A stretch of DNA of 64,000 bases from Manduca sexta (lineage: Eukaryota; Arthropoda; Insecta; Lepidoptera; Sphingidae): positions 7,979,556-8,043,555 of the forward strand of contig NC_051116.1 in assembly GCF_014839805.1 (NCBI RefSeq). The letters run 5' to 3'. Within the stretch, counting starts at the first letter, position 1. Each line of letters begins with the position of its first letter. The position numbers and the translations under genes were made by a program. Below the pieces are notes generated by a model. It was not told the DNA's origin, ran no database searches, and saw nothing but the letters and a program-made list of their open reading frames with translations. Shown piece after piece: positions 22,501-33,719 of this stretch.

Positions 22501-25500
22501 AGGTTCTTATGAAAGAAAAAATTCAAAAAGTTGCGCGGGAAATTAGAAAATTTAACGAAAATATGAATTTCATATAACTGTCAATTGTTTGAAATAACTG
22601 TCAGCGATTGACAGAATGCGCGCTGCAAATTCATAGTTAAGACGGGACAACGTCTGTCGGATCAACTAGTCTTTAAATATATAAATAAGTCAATTATTCT
22701 TACTTGTTCAAAATATACTTACTTTTTGGACAATCTTCTGCGAGATCAAGAAATGCGCTAAACACAAGTCCGCGAATAACTCGTAGCCAGAATTGTCGCA
22801 CACTATGTCTGGAAATATAAAAAAATATTTGTGAAAACTTTTAATTGACCTTACTTTAGCTATATTTACCACTTTTTGTTGTGCTAGTTGTAAATAATTA
22901 ATAATATAATAGTTGTAAGTTTTCCTAAAATAAATAAAATATCACAACATTTTAAACCAATAGTAAACGTATTGTCAATGAAATTAGATGGCATATTTGC
23001 TTTTAAAAATGAAGCTTATTAAAATTAACTATTTTTGGGATTTTATTGCGATTTTTTTTTAATTTTTAACCTACTACAAAAAAGGAGGAAGTTCTTAACT
23101 CGACTATATTTTTATGTTTGTTACCGCAGAACTTTTCTCCCGACGTTTTGAAGACTTTGCAGACATTATTTTGTTATTTTTTTATAACTTTTAACCGATT
23201 TCATAAAAAGGAGGTGGTTTCCAATTCGAATGTTTTTTTTTAATGTATTTTACCTCAATTTTTTTTTACCAACGTTTCAAAGTCTTTGCAGCCTTCATGG
23301 TCACGGGGGGGACTGAAGTGTTGTTCATCCGCAAAGTCAAAGTTACAATATCTACCTACATTTTATAATTATACATTTTTTTATTTTGGTATATAGCGCA
23401 GTTGGAAGCGAACTGTCGAGACGAATGACCGCAGGTTCAAAACCAAGAGTAGGATAGTGTAGGAGAGATTTTTTTAAATAATCATGACCTGCCCAAATAA
23501 CGAAAATAACTTACCCAAATTGCAAATTGCTAATTCAAAAAAATAAAATGCTATATTCATCTTCATATCACTCATAATACGTTAAGGTACATGAGAATAT
23601 TTAATTATTACTTAATTAAATTAGCTTATATAGAAATCCCTCACCGAACATGACCGCCTGCGGTACAACCATCTTGGTGGGGCATGGGATCTTGACTTCC
23701 TCCGCGGGCTCCCCCTCCGGCGGCGGGGAGGGGGGAGCGGAACCCTTCGCGCTGCCAGGCGCCGAGGGAGGCTGGAATACATACATTACATTATCTCACT
23801 AATATATAAAAATGGAAAAAATTGAGAAAATGTTTGTAAGAAGTAAAAGAAAAACTACTGAACGGATTTCGATGAAATTTGGCACTCGGATAGCACAGGT
23901 CCTGGATTAACACATAGGCTACTTTTTATCCCAGTAATTGGCTTCCATAGGAAATAACGAATTTTTTAATCATATTTTTTTAGATGGCGTTGTTGTGTTG
24001 CAGAGGGCGCTGTAAACAGTATTGTTGGGACTTTTATAGCGAGAAACAACCCGCAGACGAAGCAGCGAGCTAAACCTAGTTACTAGATACATGTTAAATG
24101 TGATAAAGCCTAAAATGATATTTTAGTACGTCTGTCTACTGTTCTAACTTATATATGAGGAAACTGAATACAATAAATATTTATCTACATTAATATATAA
24201 TGCTAAAGAGTTTGAACGTGCTAATCTCAAGAACTACTGCATCGATTTTGATGATTTTTTACTAATACCAAGCTACATTACTCTCTAGTACTGTATGCTA
24301 ATTTTTATCCCAGGAAAAACGTTTTCACGCAGGCGGAACCGCAGACGAAATCTAGTACAGTGGAACCCGGTTATACAGACATTGAAGGGGCCATTGGACA
24401 TGGACGCTATATCCGATAGTCGTTATAAATGATACTCTTTTTATATGCATTTATATAAAGGGACCTTACTCTTTAGTCGTTATAACCGATGCGTCGTTAT
24501 AACCGGAGTCATTACAACCGGTTTCTACTGTACTAAATGAATATCTTAATACAGTTTTCCATAAACTTATATCATCGTGAAATTCGCGTGGAATTGTACT
24601 CTGCATGCCAATTTCTATTGTCAAATATGACGCGATACGTGCTTGTCACGAACTGTCAAAATAACGTGTGACATAGAAAAAAAGACCGCTACCCCCGAGA
24701 CTCCTTTACTGATACCTAAATTGACTGATGGGCTATGTACTTAAATGTACAGTCAACCAAAGTGGTTGAATAAATTCGAAACTCAAAGCCACTTCTGCGC
24801 TTTAATAAAAAATATATCTAAAGTAGTCTTGTGTATTTTAGTGAATAAAAAACGATTGTTGCTAATAAAAGAAAAGTTTAGCTACTTTTGTTGCCAACTG
24901 TACTTCTACATATATACTTAAAACCACTGGAAAACTTTCGCTAAAATTGACATTAAATTGATACGAGATAACCTCATCTTTGCATATCGGCATGCCGGCC
25001 AGCGTGGCCAGTCTGTGACAACTGCATTGAAACTTGAACGTTGTGTTCTGTAATGTAGGGACTAATTTACCATGCAATCGTTTTTCAACATTTTTTTTAA
25101 TTTTTGCTCCGGTTAGATCTCTCGTATATAGTCTATTTCTGCCACAAAGCTGCAGTGTGCAGGCACTCTTGTCATTTACACTGTCAATTACAGGCTATTA
25201 TAAGACTTAACATCTCATGTCTCAGAGGAAGGCAGTGGAATGCTAGCAGCTCTTTATAATTAAATTCTGTACGGTGTTGCCACTATTTATTTATTTAATT
25301 TTAGGAAGGCTTACAGACTAATTTACAATTATACAATATATTCTAACAAATTGCTGACAATAAGCCTCCACCTATAGATAACTTAAATAAGGACCTTATA
25401 AGCGAAATTAGGAAGGACTTTTACACGGCATTACATTAAAATTTAAGCCATTATGTCCCTAGGTATTTGATAAAGTATTCAATTATTAGTAAATTTATGG

Positions 25501-28500
25501 ATAGTCAAGGCTTTTTGTGGAGGCACGCGAGGGTAGTGCCTCCAAAGGAAATATCAAATATAACGAAAAGTTTGCTATTAAAAAGTACAGGTATGGAGGA
25601 AGGTACAAAAAAGACTTAAAAAATAAGTGACAAATGATCAGTTGATATTCGTGTGAGACGAGAGACTTGCTCGTCTCGACATTAGATTTAAAATGTATCT
25701 CACCCCTTCAACCGCTTTCGCCATTGCTTCAGCTTTCGCGATCACTTGGTCCGCTATCTTACCGGAATCGTCCACTAATAGCTGGAAACGGAAATATTTG
25801 TTAAGTCCTTGCTTCATTTATATGTTGTAAATGATAAATCGTTGAAATTAAACTAATTTTCGGATTCTATCGCGGTGCTAGTATTTTATTTTCTCCCGAC
25901 GTTTCGAAGACTTTGCAGCCATGGTCACGGGGGGGACTGAGGTGTTGTTCATCCGTAAAGTCAAAGTTACAATATCTACCTACATTTTACAATTATACAA
26001 CTTTTTTAATTTTTTTTTTTTTTTTTTAAATTTTAGCTGTTGGTGGTCCGATCTACGCAGAATGAGCTCACAGTGTCTTGAAGTCTGGCAGCCGGTCTTT
26101 TGGGTTCCGATTTAATTAAATGTAGAACTGGATCCCAGGCTTGTGCAAGCTTCCAACCATCTTCCCTATTGAAATTAGGATGTTTTTTAATTTCAATAGC
26201 CTCGCGAATCATCCTAGGCAGGAATCGGTGTTCTTTGGACCCATACTGATAAATATCTGAACGGTGAATCTCATCACCACCCAAAACAGTTAGCTACCGT
26301 GGGCAAATCTTTGTTTCAGAGAGCACAAGGAATCTGTGACGAGAAACACCTGGCCGCTGAGCTGCAACATGTCAAGCAAGTACTGCGAGACAACAAGCTC
26401 CAAATTCCACGCCGCCGTCACAGAAACCGAGTGAAACCAGCCACAGTTGAACGTGTTCCGGTTGTATTACCATATGTAAGAGGAGTCACCGACAAGATTG
26501 GCTACATCCTGAAGCGTGCTTCCATAAAAACTTATTTTAAGCCGCCTAAGAAGATTAGTCAATTTTACCACCTGTCAAGTGTCACATACCTCTACAAGAA
26601 CCGGGAGTATACAAAATAGATTGCAACTGTGGCCTCTTATATCGGGCAAACAAAAAGAAATATAGGGACCCGCGTAAAAGAACATATAGTTGACGTGAAA
26701 CACCGACGCTCGACGAAGTCTGCAGTCGCTGAACACTCTGAGGGAGGCGCCAATCATTATCTGCGACTAGACAAGCCACAAATCCTCGCCAAAGAACACC
26801 GATTCCTGCCTAGGATGATTCGCGAGGCTATTGAAATTAAAACATCCTAATTTCAATAGGGAAGATGGTTGGAAGCTTGCACAAGCCTGGGATCCAGTTC
26901 TACATTTAATTAAATCGGAACCCAAAAGACCGGCTGCCAGACTTCAAGACACTGTGAGCTCATTCTGCGTAGGTCGGACCACCAACAGCTAAAATTTTAA
27001 AAAGTTGTATAATTGTAAAATGTAGGTAGATATTGTAACTTTGACTTTACGGATGAACAACACCTCAGTCCCCCCCCGTGACCATGAAGGCTGCAAAGTC
27101 TTCGAAACGTCGGGAGAAAATAAAATACTAGCACCGCGATAGAATCCGAAAATTAGTTTAATTTCAATGTCTAACATTCGCGTAAACATAAGAAATCATA
27201 ATGATAAATCGATAAATGAATTAATCGATAGATCGGTTTAAAAATGGATTCCTAATTTCTATTGCGCTGGTATTAATTAATCTATAGATTGATAATGATA
27301 AATCGATAAGTGATTCAATAGATTGGTTTAAAAATCGATTCCTAATTTCTATCGCATTGGTATTAGAAACTAGGCGTTGGTATAGTTGGAACGGATCGAA
27401 TATTACATTTTATATTAGAATCGATTTTTAAATCGATACAATTATTAAAATTGACTTACTTAAAACTAAATTTATAAGATAAGTATAAATATAATCAGTA
27501 TAAGTTTAAACGTTCTATTATCTAATTTATAATTTTAAAGTTGTAAAAAAATTATAATTTAAATAGTTATTTGTAACATTTTTCTTTTTGATTAAAAACC
27601 TTACCTTGTCCTTAAAGTCTATAATCATTTGAAACGGGTCTATGGGGTCGGACAGTTGCGTGGCGCTAGGTTTCTGCCCACCCTTCTGATCGGTGGCTGA
27701 GGGCGTCGTTGTCTGTATATTGTCTTTGGACTTTAACGACACTTGCTCCCCCATAGACAAAGAGAGGTCGCATTTATTTGCCCATAAACAAATCTGAAAA
27801 CGAAAATTAATCATGAATGTTCTATATCGGTGGCATTGCACGCGGTTCGACCGCTGTGCTGAGGTCTCGGGTTTGATCCCTGGGTGGGGTTAAGTAGTAT
27901 TATTTTTTCTGCTCAATATCAACCCGGAGATAAGCTGCCTGATTACAACACATGTACCATAAGGCCTAATTGAGTTACACCTCTAACTACCCATATAAAG
28001 GCTGCCAGGGTCGGCCCTAGCTTTTCTGTTGTCCTGAAATATTTTTTCTAGCTATTATTTTTCTTATATTTTGATTTGTATATATCCGTGGCGCCCCCTA
28101 GACCCTTTCATGCCTTTGCTAGAGTCTATCGCCCTGGAACCACCCCCTTTGTCGCTCCTCGCTGCCACCCTACACCAGGCACCTAGAAGCCTTCGCCACA
28201 AAGGGTCATAGAGCGCTCCCTGACCCTCGGCGCGTGGTGTTGCCGCTCTGTTCACCCTACGACTAGTCGGTCCTGAAGTCTGCCAAGTACTTATTACCTT
28301 CAACAATGTGATGAAGTCCGCCTTCCGTTTGTCTTTGTCGCTCTCTGGCAGCATGGCCGTCAGTCTCTCTGCCACCACACACATCACTTCCAAACTGTTT
28401 GTGAATGACGTTTGTTTCTGCTCTTCGAACGGGTCGAAGTTCTTAAGACCTTTGCTGTGAGGAAACGATTAAAATTTGAACTTAATAGAAAATTGGGGAC

Positions 28501-31500
28501 ACATTAAAATGTACCGACGAACCTATATATTAACTAATTCAAAAATATATAGATAATCCTTATGCAATTAAAAATGGTTTTTGTTTAGATAAAAAAAACT
28601 TTTTTGCTGAACGTAACCTAATTAAATATATTTACTAATTTTTATGTATATTATTAAAATCGACTTTCAAAAATGTTTTTTACCTTTTTTATTCACGTTT
28701 TTTTTTTATAAAAGTATATTTTTTTCTTCAAAATTAAGTATTAAAAAGAAATTACCGAAAACAGAGTAGAAAAATTAAGAAACGTTATTTTTATTTTAGG
28801 CTCTTACATTTTGAAATATTGTCAATTGCTTTCCAAAGGTGGACATTAATACCACCAAAATCTTACCTAAGTTCACATCCTTCCCTAAGCCTCCGATACA
28901 CGTAGCACTCTGTAAACACCCAGGTATTTGTAAAGTAGTATTGGTTGTCCGCACTCTGTATCCACTGGTTCCAAAGCTTAGCCTCTGCAGTATCCTCTGT
29001 GAGGAGGTCATACTTTTTGTTTGTCATCAAATCATTTTTTAGCTTCGTTATGTATTGTATGTACGAACGAACGTCTTCATCGCTCTGAAAAAATAGATAT
29101 AAGCCGATACATTAAAGAAACGAATCTAAAATGGCGGCTAGTACTTTGACAGATAGTACAGTCAGCACATACAATTTCAGGCAAAAGATTTTTTAAATTA
29201 ATAATTCATAAAAATACACTGAGCGCGTAAAGACAGCATAAAAGCGAATCAAGACTAATTTTTTTTTTTTTGTTTACGCTACGCGCGTGAGTAGACGGCA
29301 CTAGTGTGCAAGCGAGAGAACACGATATGTGCCACTGTTTTAGATTCGTTTCCGTAACTAACCTGGTTATACATATTTATACATTTTCAGTCTTACGTCT
29401 ATGAATATGGGGATAAGTCTATAAAGATTCCTTTTAATTCTAATCTAATCAAATATGTGATTTCTCGAATATATGTTAAAATATTGCAAAGTTGTTAATT
29501 TTACTGATTTATACACTCACCGCCGAATTAGACGATTTTATCTTCGAGCCCTCTCTCGAGCAGTAATCTATAATCTTAGTCAATATTATCGGAAGCCTCT
29601 CTTTTAGCGAGTAATATGCGAAACTCCTGAAACAATATTATTCGTATATTAAAATATGTAGAGAGATAAATAGAGAGCATGTAACACAGTTTCCATGTCT
29701 AAATAGAGAATTACCATTTGCAAAACGCAATACTATTATCGATTAAGAAAATTATCTAGAATCAATCAAAATAAACCATAATGAGGCTAAATCGGGGGAC
29801 CTAAACAAAAAAAGATACATACATACATACATAACATCACGCATTTTATCCCCGAAGGGGTATGCAGAGGCGCAACTAGGGCACCCACTTTTCGCCAAGT
29901 ATGTTCCGTCCCATGATGTGATAGGGGGCGAGCCTATCGCCATATCGGGCACAAATTCCAGACTCCGGGCTGATACTGAGCAGAAAAACCCAAATATCAC
30001 TTTGCCCGACCCGGGATTCGAACCCAGGACCTCAGAGCGCTATTGTACCGGTCATGCAATACAACTACGCCACCGAGGCAGTCACAAAAAAAGATCCCCA
30101 GTAATATAATGATTTCTTATGTTTACGCGAATGTTAGACATTATAAATAAATAAAATGCTTTATTCATAACGTAGGCGAACATGGTTGCACTTATGATAA
30201 GTCAAGGTACATGAGAATATTTAATTATTACTTAATTAAATTAGCTTATAATTGGAATAAAATTATTCCGCATTTTATCGCGGTTTTCTATAATTTTCTC
30301 CCGACATATCGAAGACTACAGCCTTCATGGCCACGGGGGAGATTGAGGTGTTGGCTGTACAAAAAGTCAAAACTACAGAAAAAAAAATTCAAATCAAAAT
30401 TTTGAATAATTGGTAAATGTAAATAGATATTGTAACTGCGGGCTATTGAATGCCTTCTGAATTACAGCTATATTTTTAATAGTCATCAAAATCTACGCTG
30501 TATCAATGTGACAGAAATCGATAACCCTCGAATCCTGGATCTCAATGTTTTAACTACTCAATTAAAAGCAAGATACGAGGCCGTCTAAATACCTATTCAA
30601 AGGGTATTACGAATCTACCACCAATGATACAATTACCAAAATATATTTACTTAAATGTACGCCATCTATCGGAAATCACTAAGAAACATTACTAACATCG
30701 CAACCTATACTGTAACATGAAAATTAAATTTATCGAACTTTTGATGGTATACCATATAAATATTTTTTTTATATAAATAATTTTAGACACATCAATAAAA
30801 TACTTATCAACAATTAATAAATGTAATTAAAAATAAATAAAAAGCAAAAAGTGGGCCCCGCCCGAACAGGGACTTGAACCCTGGACCCTTGGATTAAAAG
30901 TCCAATGCTCTACCGACTGAGCTATCCGGGCTCTGTGAGACAGTACGAAATTAACTTACACCTTATTTAATATTCATTTTAACAAAAATAGCTGTATAAG
31001 TTTTACCATTGACTTCAGCATATTTTTTTTGGTGAATTCAAAAACCATAGGATAACTAGAACTTTTATTATAGAAACTTTTCGAAATAGTTGAACTACAA
31101 TCCACAATGCAAATTTTTCTTAGCAAAATCCAATCTAAATGGTGATATAAAAATTATTATTGATGTTTTCATTTCACATAAAACAGTGGATTCTGAAAGT
31201 GTTGACATTTAATTAGAATTGAATGCCACATAAGTGACTTTTAGGCACCCATATAAATCACATAAGTGGTACAGATGCACACTAATTTTATATTAAAATA
31301 AAACAATTTTGCAGTTTTTATCACAGTTTTTATATTATAATATTCTCCTGACATTTCATAGACCTTGCCTTCGCGGTCACGGGGCAGACTGAGGTGATGG
31401 TCATCAGTCAAAGTTACAATATCTACCTAAATTTAACAATTATGCATTTTTATTTTATTTTAGCTGTTGGTGGTCTGATCTACGCAGAAAGAGCTCACAG

Positions 31501-33153
31501 TGTATTGAAATTGTATTATCAAAACTGCAATAAAATCTGCAAAATAGTTTTATTTTAATGTCTAACAATTATGTAAACAGAAGAAATCATCACTATTTTT
31601 TTGATACAAGCACATCCAGACAGTCTATCTACCCCCATCCTATGAAATGACCTTGACAATAAGAGTTTAAGCTTATAAATTCAATATTTATTTATTTATT
31701 TACACACTTTTTATACAGGCATGTGTCAAGGTGCATGTAAAGCCAAAGGCATTATCTACCAGTCAACCTTTGAGGGATGCAGAGATTAAGCAATATAGTT
31801 AGGCGTAATAAATAATGATATTAGAAAATGTGGAAAGAAAAAGACAACAAATAATATAGCATAAATATAAATATATAACCACAAATGTTAATATATGTCT
31901 ATACTAATATATAAAGCTGAAGAGTGTTTGTTTTAACAAGCTTATATCAGGAACTGGTCCGAATAGAAAAATTAATTTAATTTTGAATAGCTCATTTATT
32001 GAGGAAGGATAAATGAGCATGGGGTATATAACAATTATCTATGACTGTAATAATAAATACAAATAAAAGTTTACTATAGTTTACGTTGTTTAATCACTCA
32101 ATCACTCATGTCATATTTACCAATGTTAGTTATATGGTATTGTACTATTTCTGACAATATAGTTTATTGTATCAATAAAATAATTAATTTACAATGAGAT
32201 AAGAACTATCATGAAATAATGGCTTAATTACGTATCAACAAAACCTGTAACAAGTTAGCAATAAAATCTTTTATGAATGTTATATTAATTGAATTTTGTA
32301 GTTAACCAAAAATTATATATTTGCTGATTAAATCTATGTCAAAGTAAAATTGATGTATATTGATATTAACTTGATTTTTATGGATTTGTGATTAATTTAA
32401 TGAATTATCAAATGTAACATTATATCCAAATGATAAACTATATATTAATATCTTGCCAGTAGTAACAATAGATTGTGACATATTCCTTGTCTCAAAAAAA
32501 TTTTGAAATAAGAGCAGATACTTTCAATATATAAAGATTACACATTTAAAATAAATTTGTGTAAAAAAATGTGTGTGCGTAAGTTTTTTTTTGGTGTAAG
32601 CTTTGTGTGACTCAAAATAACTTATGTTTTAGAAAGTCTTGAGACTATGGCTTAAATAACACGTATTTAGGGCCTGCACTTACGATGGCATGAGGGTTAT
32701 GATAATGATTTTGTAATTTCGACCAAGGAGTTTTTGTAAGAATCTTATAAGAAAATGGGTAGTGTTATGCATGTATGTGGTGAAGATCATGAATCATAAT
32801 TTACTATAAATAAAATATATTTTGAAAATAACATAAATGCTTTTCCAGCTCATTATTTATTTAATTCTATAAGCATTTATTAAAGAAAAATATGGCCAAA
32901 ATATTTGATTGCACTGAATCCGCAGTTTAAATTTACGCATTATTTTTACACACATAAATATAAATAACTATACATACTTTTTAAAAGTCCCCTGAAGTTC
33001 TAAATTTATCGGCGTGGCTGTATCTAGGAACGGCCTAGCCTTTTCCACTTTTATAAATGGACCTCCGTAAATAAAGTCCGGACTTGACCAATCATTTTCA
33101 TTATCACCACCGGTTCCAGAAGAACCTCTAGACAAATTAGCGTTAGAACTCAT
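19556..33153 (-). CDS. ARMT1: Damage-control phosphatase ARMT1-like (DUF89, subfamily III), 13 exons
   Basis: Metal-dependent phosphatase family thought to remove damaged sugar phosphates; the human ortholog (C6orf211) was also reported as a protein-glutamate methyltransferase. Exons: 32978-33153 (ATG), 29521-29626, 28867-29084, 28298-28454, 27605-27793, 25704-25781, 23645-23771, 22723-22808, 21985-22046, 21412-21476, 20981-21102, 20295-20472, 19556-19698 (TGA). All phases close: 569 codons, 568 aa, against about 440 in human. Family marks: SFAYYSLKERLP (~60), WVFTECYVYRR (~150), LWANKCDLSLS (~222), CDNSGYELFADL (354-365, metal/phosphate site D355, N356), PWFVSDV (~388), FKGDLNYRKL (495-504) and ALRTVKAD (530-537). 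Extra length is an unrelated N-terminus (1-58) and Pro/Glu-rich linkers at ~283-350 and 420-440. Introns are full of mobile elements. Identification is confident; substrate is not shown by sequence. Confidence 0.95.
20029..20268 (+). mobile_element. tRNA-derived SINE, family B, antisense in ARMT1
   Basis: tcggtggagtagttgtactg head, gttcggatcccgggtcgggc B-box region, gcgataggctcgccccctat and tgcataccccttcggagata body. It ends about 25 bp from the donor of ARMT1 exon 20295-20472, in the intron, opposite in strand to the gene. Confidence 0.8.
20541..20830 (+). mobile_element. SINE family C with a family F head, in ARMT1 intron
   Basis: ggatagcgaccaccgtacac (family F head) runs into gttccggtttgaacattgta..catctcatgtctcatggc.. 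gggcggtcgtatcgcttacc..cgtctcgtcattcaaag and an A-rich tail. No coding capacity. It lies between ARMT1 exons 20295-20472 and 20981-21102. Confidence 0.7.
22083..22255 (-). mobile_element. Partial family B SINE in ARMT1 intron
   Basis: Contains cacgcctgtcatccccgaag, gggtagacagaggtg and a truncated gggagtcgaacc box region. 5' part missing. It starts about 35 bp from exon 21985-22046. Confidence 0.6.
22392..22669 (+). mobile_element. Non-autonomous Helitron, 278 bp, in ARMT1 intron
   Basis: Starts TCTATATATATAAAAATGAA after an A and ends ..gtctgtcggatcaactag before a T, the A|T insertion and 5'-TC / CTAG-3' ends typical of Helitrons. Interior cgtgaacggctgaaccgatt is a common lepidopteran Helitron landmark. 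No Rep/helicase coding. Confidence 0.8.
23125..23400 (-). mobile_element. Degraded Penelope-like element ends in ARMT1 intron
   Basis: Two partial copies of the terminal motif (ctcccgacgttttgaagact at ~23138; acgtttcaaagtctttgcag at ~23270, followed by ccttcatggtcacggggggg and caaagttacaatatctacct). Followed near 23395 by a tRNA-like fragment (tatagcgcagttggaagcg). Confidence 0.6.
23800..24357 (+). mobile_element. Two decayed interspersed elements in ARMT1 intron
   Basis: 23800-24085: atttcgatgaaatttggcac.. cccgcagacgaagcagcgag. 24190-24357: tctcaagaactactgcatcg.. gcaggcggaaccgcagacga. Both are tails of a dispersed type that mimics ..gcgggcaaaagctagt. No coding capacity. Confidence 0.5.
24358..24530. 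mobile_element. pogo/Tigger-like MITE, 173 bp, in ARMT1 intron
   Basis: TA|cagtggaacccggttata .. ttacaaccggtttctactg|TA: inverted termini of about 22 bp with TA on both sides. Repeated internal cgttataaccg motifs. No ORF. Confidence 0.8.
25842..27167. mobile_element. Penelope-like element remnant with inverted ends, in ARMT1 intron
   Basis: Left arm 25842-26238 and right arm 26789-27167 are near-perfect inverse copies (ends ttgaaattaaactaattttc; each holds the element's 3' coding end and terminal region). Between them, + strand open stretches read IGYILKRASIKTYF, then SYIGQTKRNIGTRVKEH, a GIY-YIG endonuclease signature as in Penelope-like retroelements, then the C-terminus EHRFLPRMIREAIEIK. 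Frameshifts near 26620-26640 and 26840 mean it is inactive. It lacks the reverse transcriptase. It sits between ARMT1 exons 25704-25781 and 27605-27793. Confidence 0.85.
27828..27995 (+). mobile_element. tRNA-derived SINE fragment in ARMT1 intron
   Basis: tcggtggcattgcacgcggt head and ctcgggtttgatccctgggt B-box region, then tttttctgctcaatatcaac as in family B, then divergent. Confidence 0.55.
29823..30085 (-). mobile_element. tRNA-derived SINE, family B, in ARMT1 intron 1
   Basis: Inverted copy: tgcctcggtggcgtagttgt head, cctgggttcgaatcccgggt, gatatttgggtttttctgct, gcgataggctcgccccctat, ataccccttcggggataaaa and a (catacata) repeat tail. Best-preserved copy of the family in the window. Confidence 0.85.
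30118..30470 (-). mobile_element. Degraded Penelope-like terminal fragment in ARMT1 intron 1
   Basis: gatttcttatgtttacgcga (also next to the elements ending at 27167 and 62830), cattttatcgcggttttcta, ttctcccgacatatcgaaga, gccttcatggccacggggga. No coding remnant seen. Confidence 0.6.
30859..30931 (-). tRNA. tRNA-Lys (anticodon TTT)
   Basis: Mature 73-nt cloverleaf on the - strand: acceptor GCCCGGA paired with ..TTCGGGC plus discriminator G, D arm TAGCTCAGTCGGTAGAGCA, anticodon arm TTGGACTTTTAATCCAA with TTT, T arm ..CAGGGTTCAAGTCCCTG. A and B boxes are intact, no intron, and a TTTTT Pol III terminator lies 9-13 bases past the 3' end (30846-30850). It is nested in intron 1 of ARMT1 on the same strand. 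It looks functional rather than a SINE head. Confidence 0.97.
31295..31600. mobile_element. Deleted Penelope-like element with inverted ends in ARMT1 intron 1
   Basis: aaaataaaacaattttgcag..ttctcctgacatttcatag..cgcggtcacggggcag..gttacaatatctacct.. agctgttggtggtctgatct on the left; the far right is the inverse of the outermost end (..tgcaaaatagttttatttta). No coding. Confidence 0.6.
31601..32977. other. AT-rich part of ARMT1 intron 1
   Basis: I see no exon or RNA gene. A decayed repeat may cover 31690-31860 (atttatttatttacacac start). Confidence 0.5.
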
Positions 33154-33624
33154 TTTTTGTTATTTACACTGAAATTTTTAAGCCATAACACTGAAAATTT
33201 TGTTTATTTTTGAATAGAAAACAGGTTTTTGAATATGGTTGACAAGTGACAATTATGACATTGAACCGACTTTGACGTTTGATTGGAAATAGAAATCGGG
33301 TTTACGGAGAAAGTTTCGTAATGAATATAAATTAATAAAAATTTAAAACCTATATAAATAATGATTTACAATCTACTAAATGATGAATATTTCTAAGTTA
33401 TCATACCTGGTTGAGATTGTTAGACATAAAAATAATTAATTTGATGATGTGTAAGAAATATACTACACAGACTTAATGCAATATATAATTTCGACATACA
33501 TACGAATATTAGGTTTAATAATACAGAAGGCTAGAATTAGTATTCATATAAGATGAATGGGCTCGGATTACACAAACGTTGTACTATTACCGTGTGTTTC
33601 ATTCATCAGGTAACAAATACTCAC

Positions 33625-33719
33625 ATTCCATAAATGCCACACATATCAACATTCCGCGGGGTAACAATACGCATAACGGGTAAATTCACAGTATCTATAG
33701 GCCAATCGTAAGGCGCCAT
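33625..33719 (-). CDS. ARMT1: Alternative first coding exon of ARMT1
   Basis: ATG at 33719 opens a 31-codon frame (MAPYDWPIDT..GIYG plus AT) ending at a gtgagt donor. The AT overhang joins the G of exon 29521-29626 in frame (..GIYGM-SFAYYS). The last 20 residues align without gaps to the end of the other first exon: PVMRIVTPRNVDMCGIYGM versus PFLDTATPINLELQGTFKK. The pattern TPxNxxxxG at the same distance from the junction suggests exon duplication. This shorter N-terminus is closer in length to the family norm, so it may be the ancestral start. Frame, donor and similarity are seen; transcription is inferred. Confidence 0.7.
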
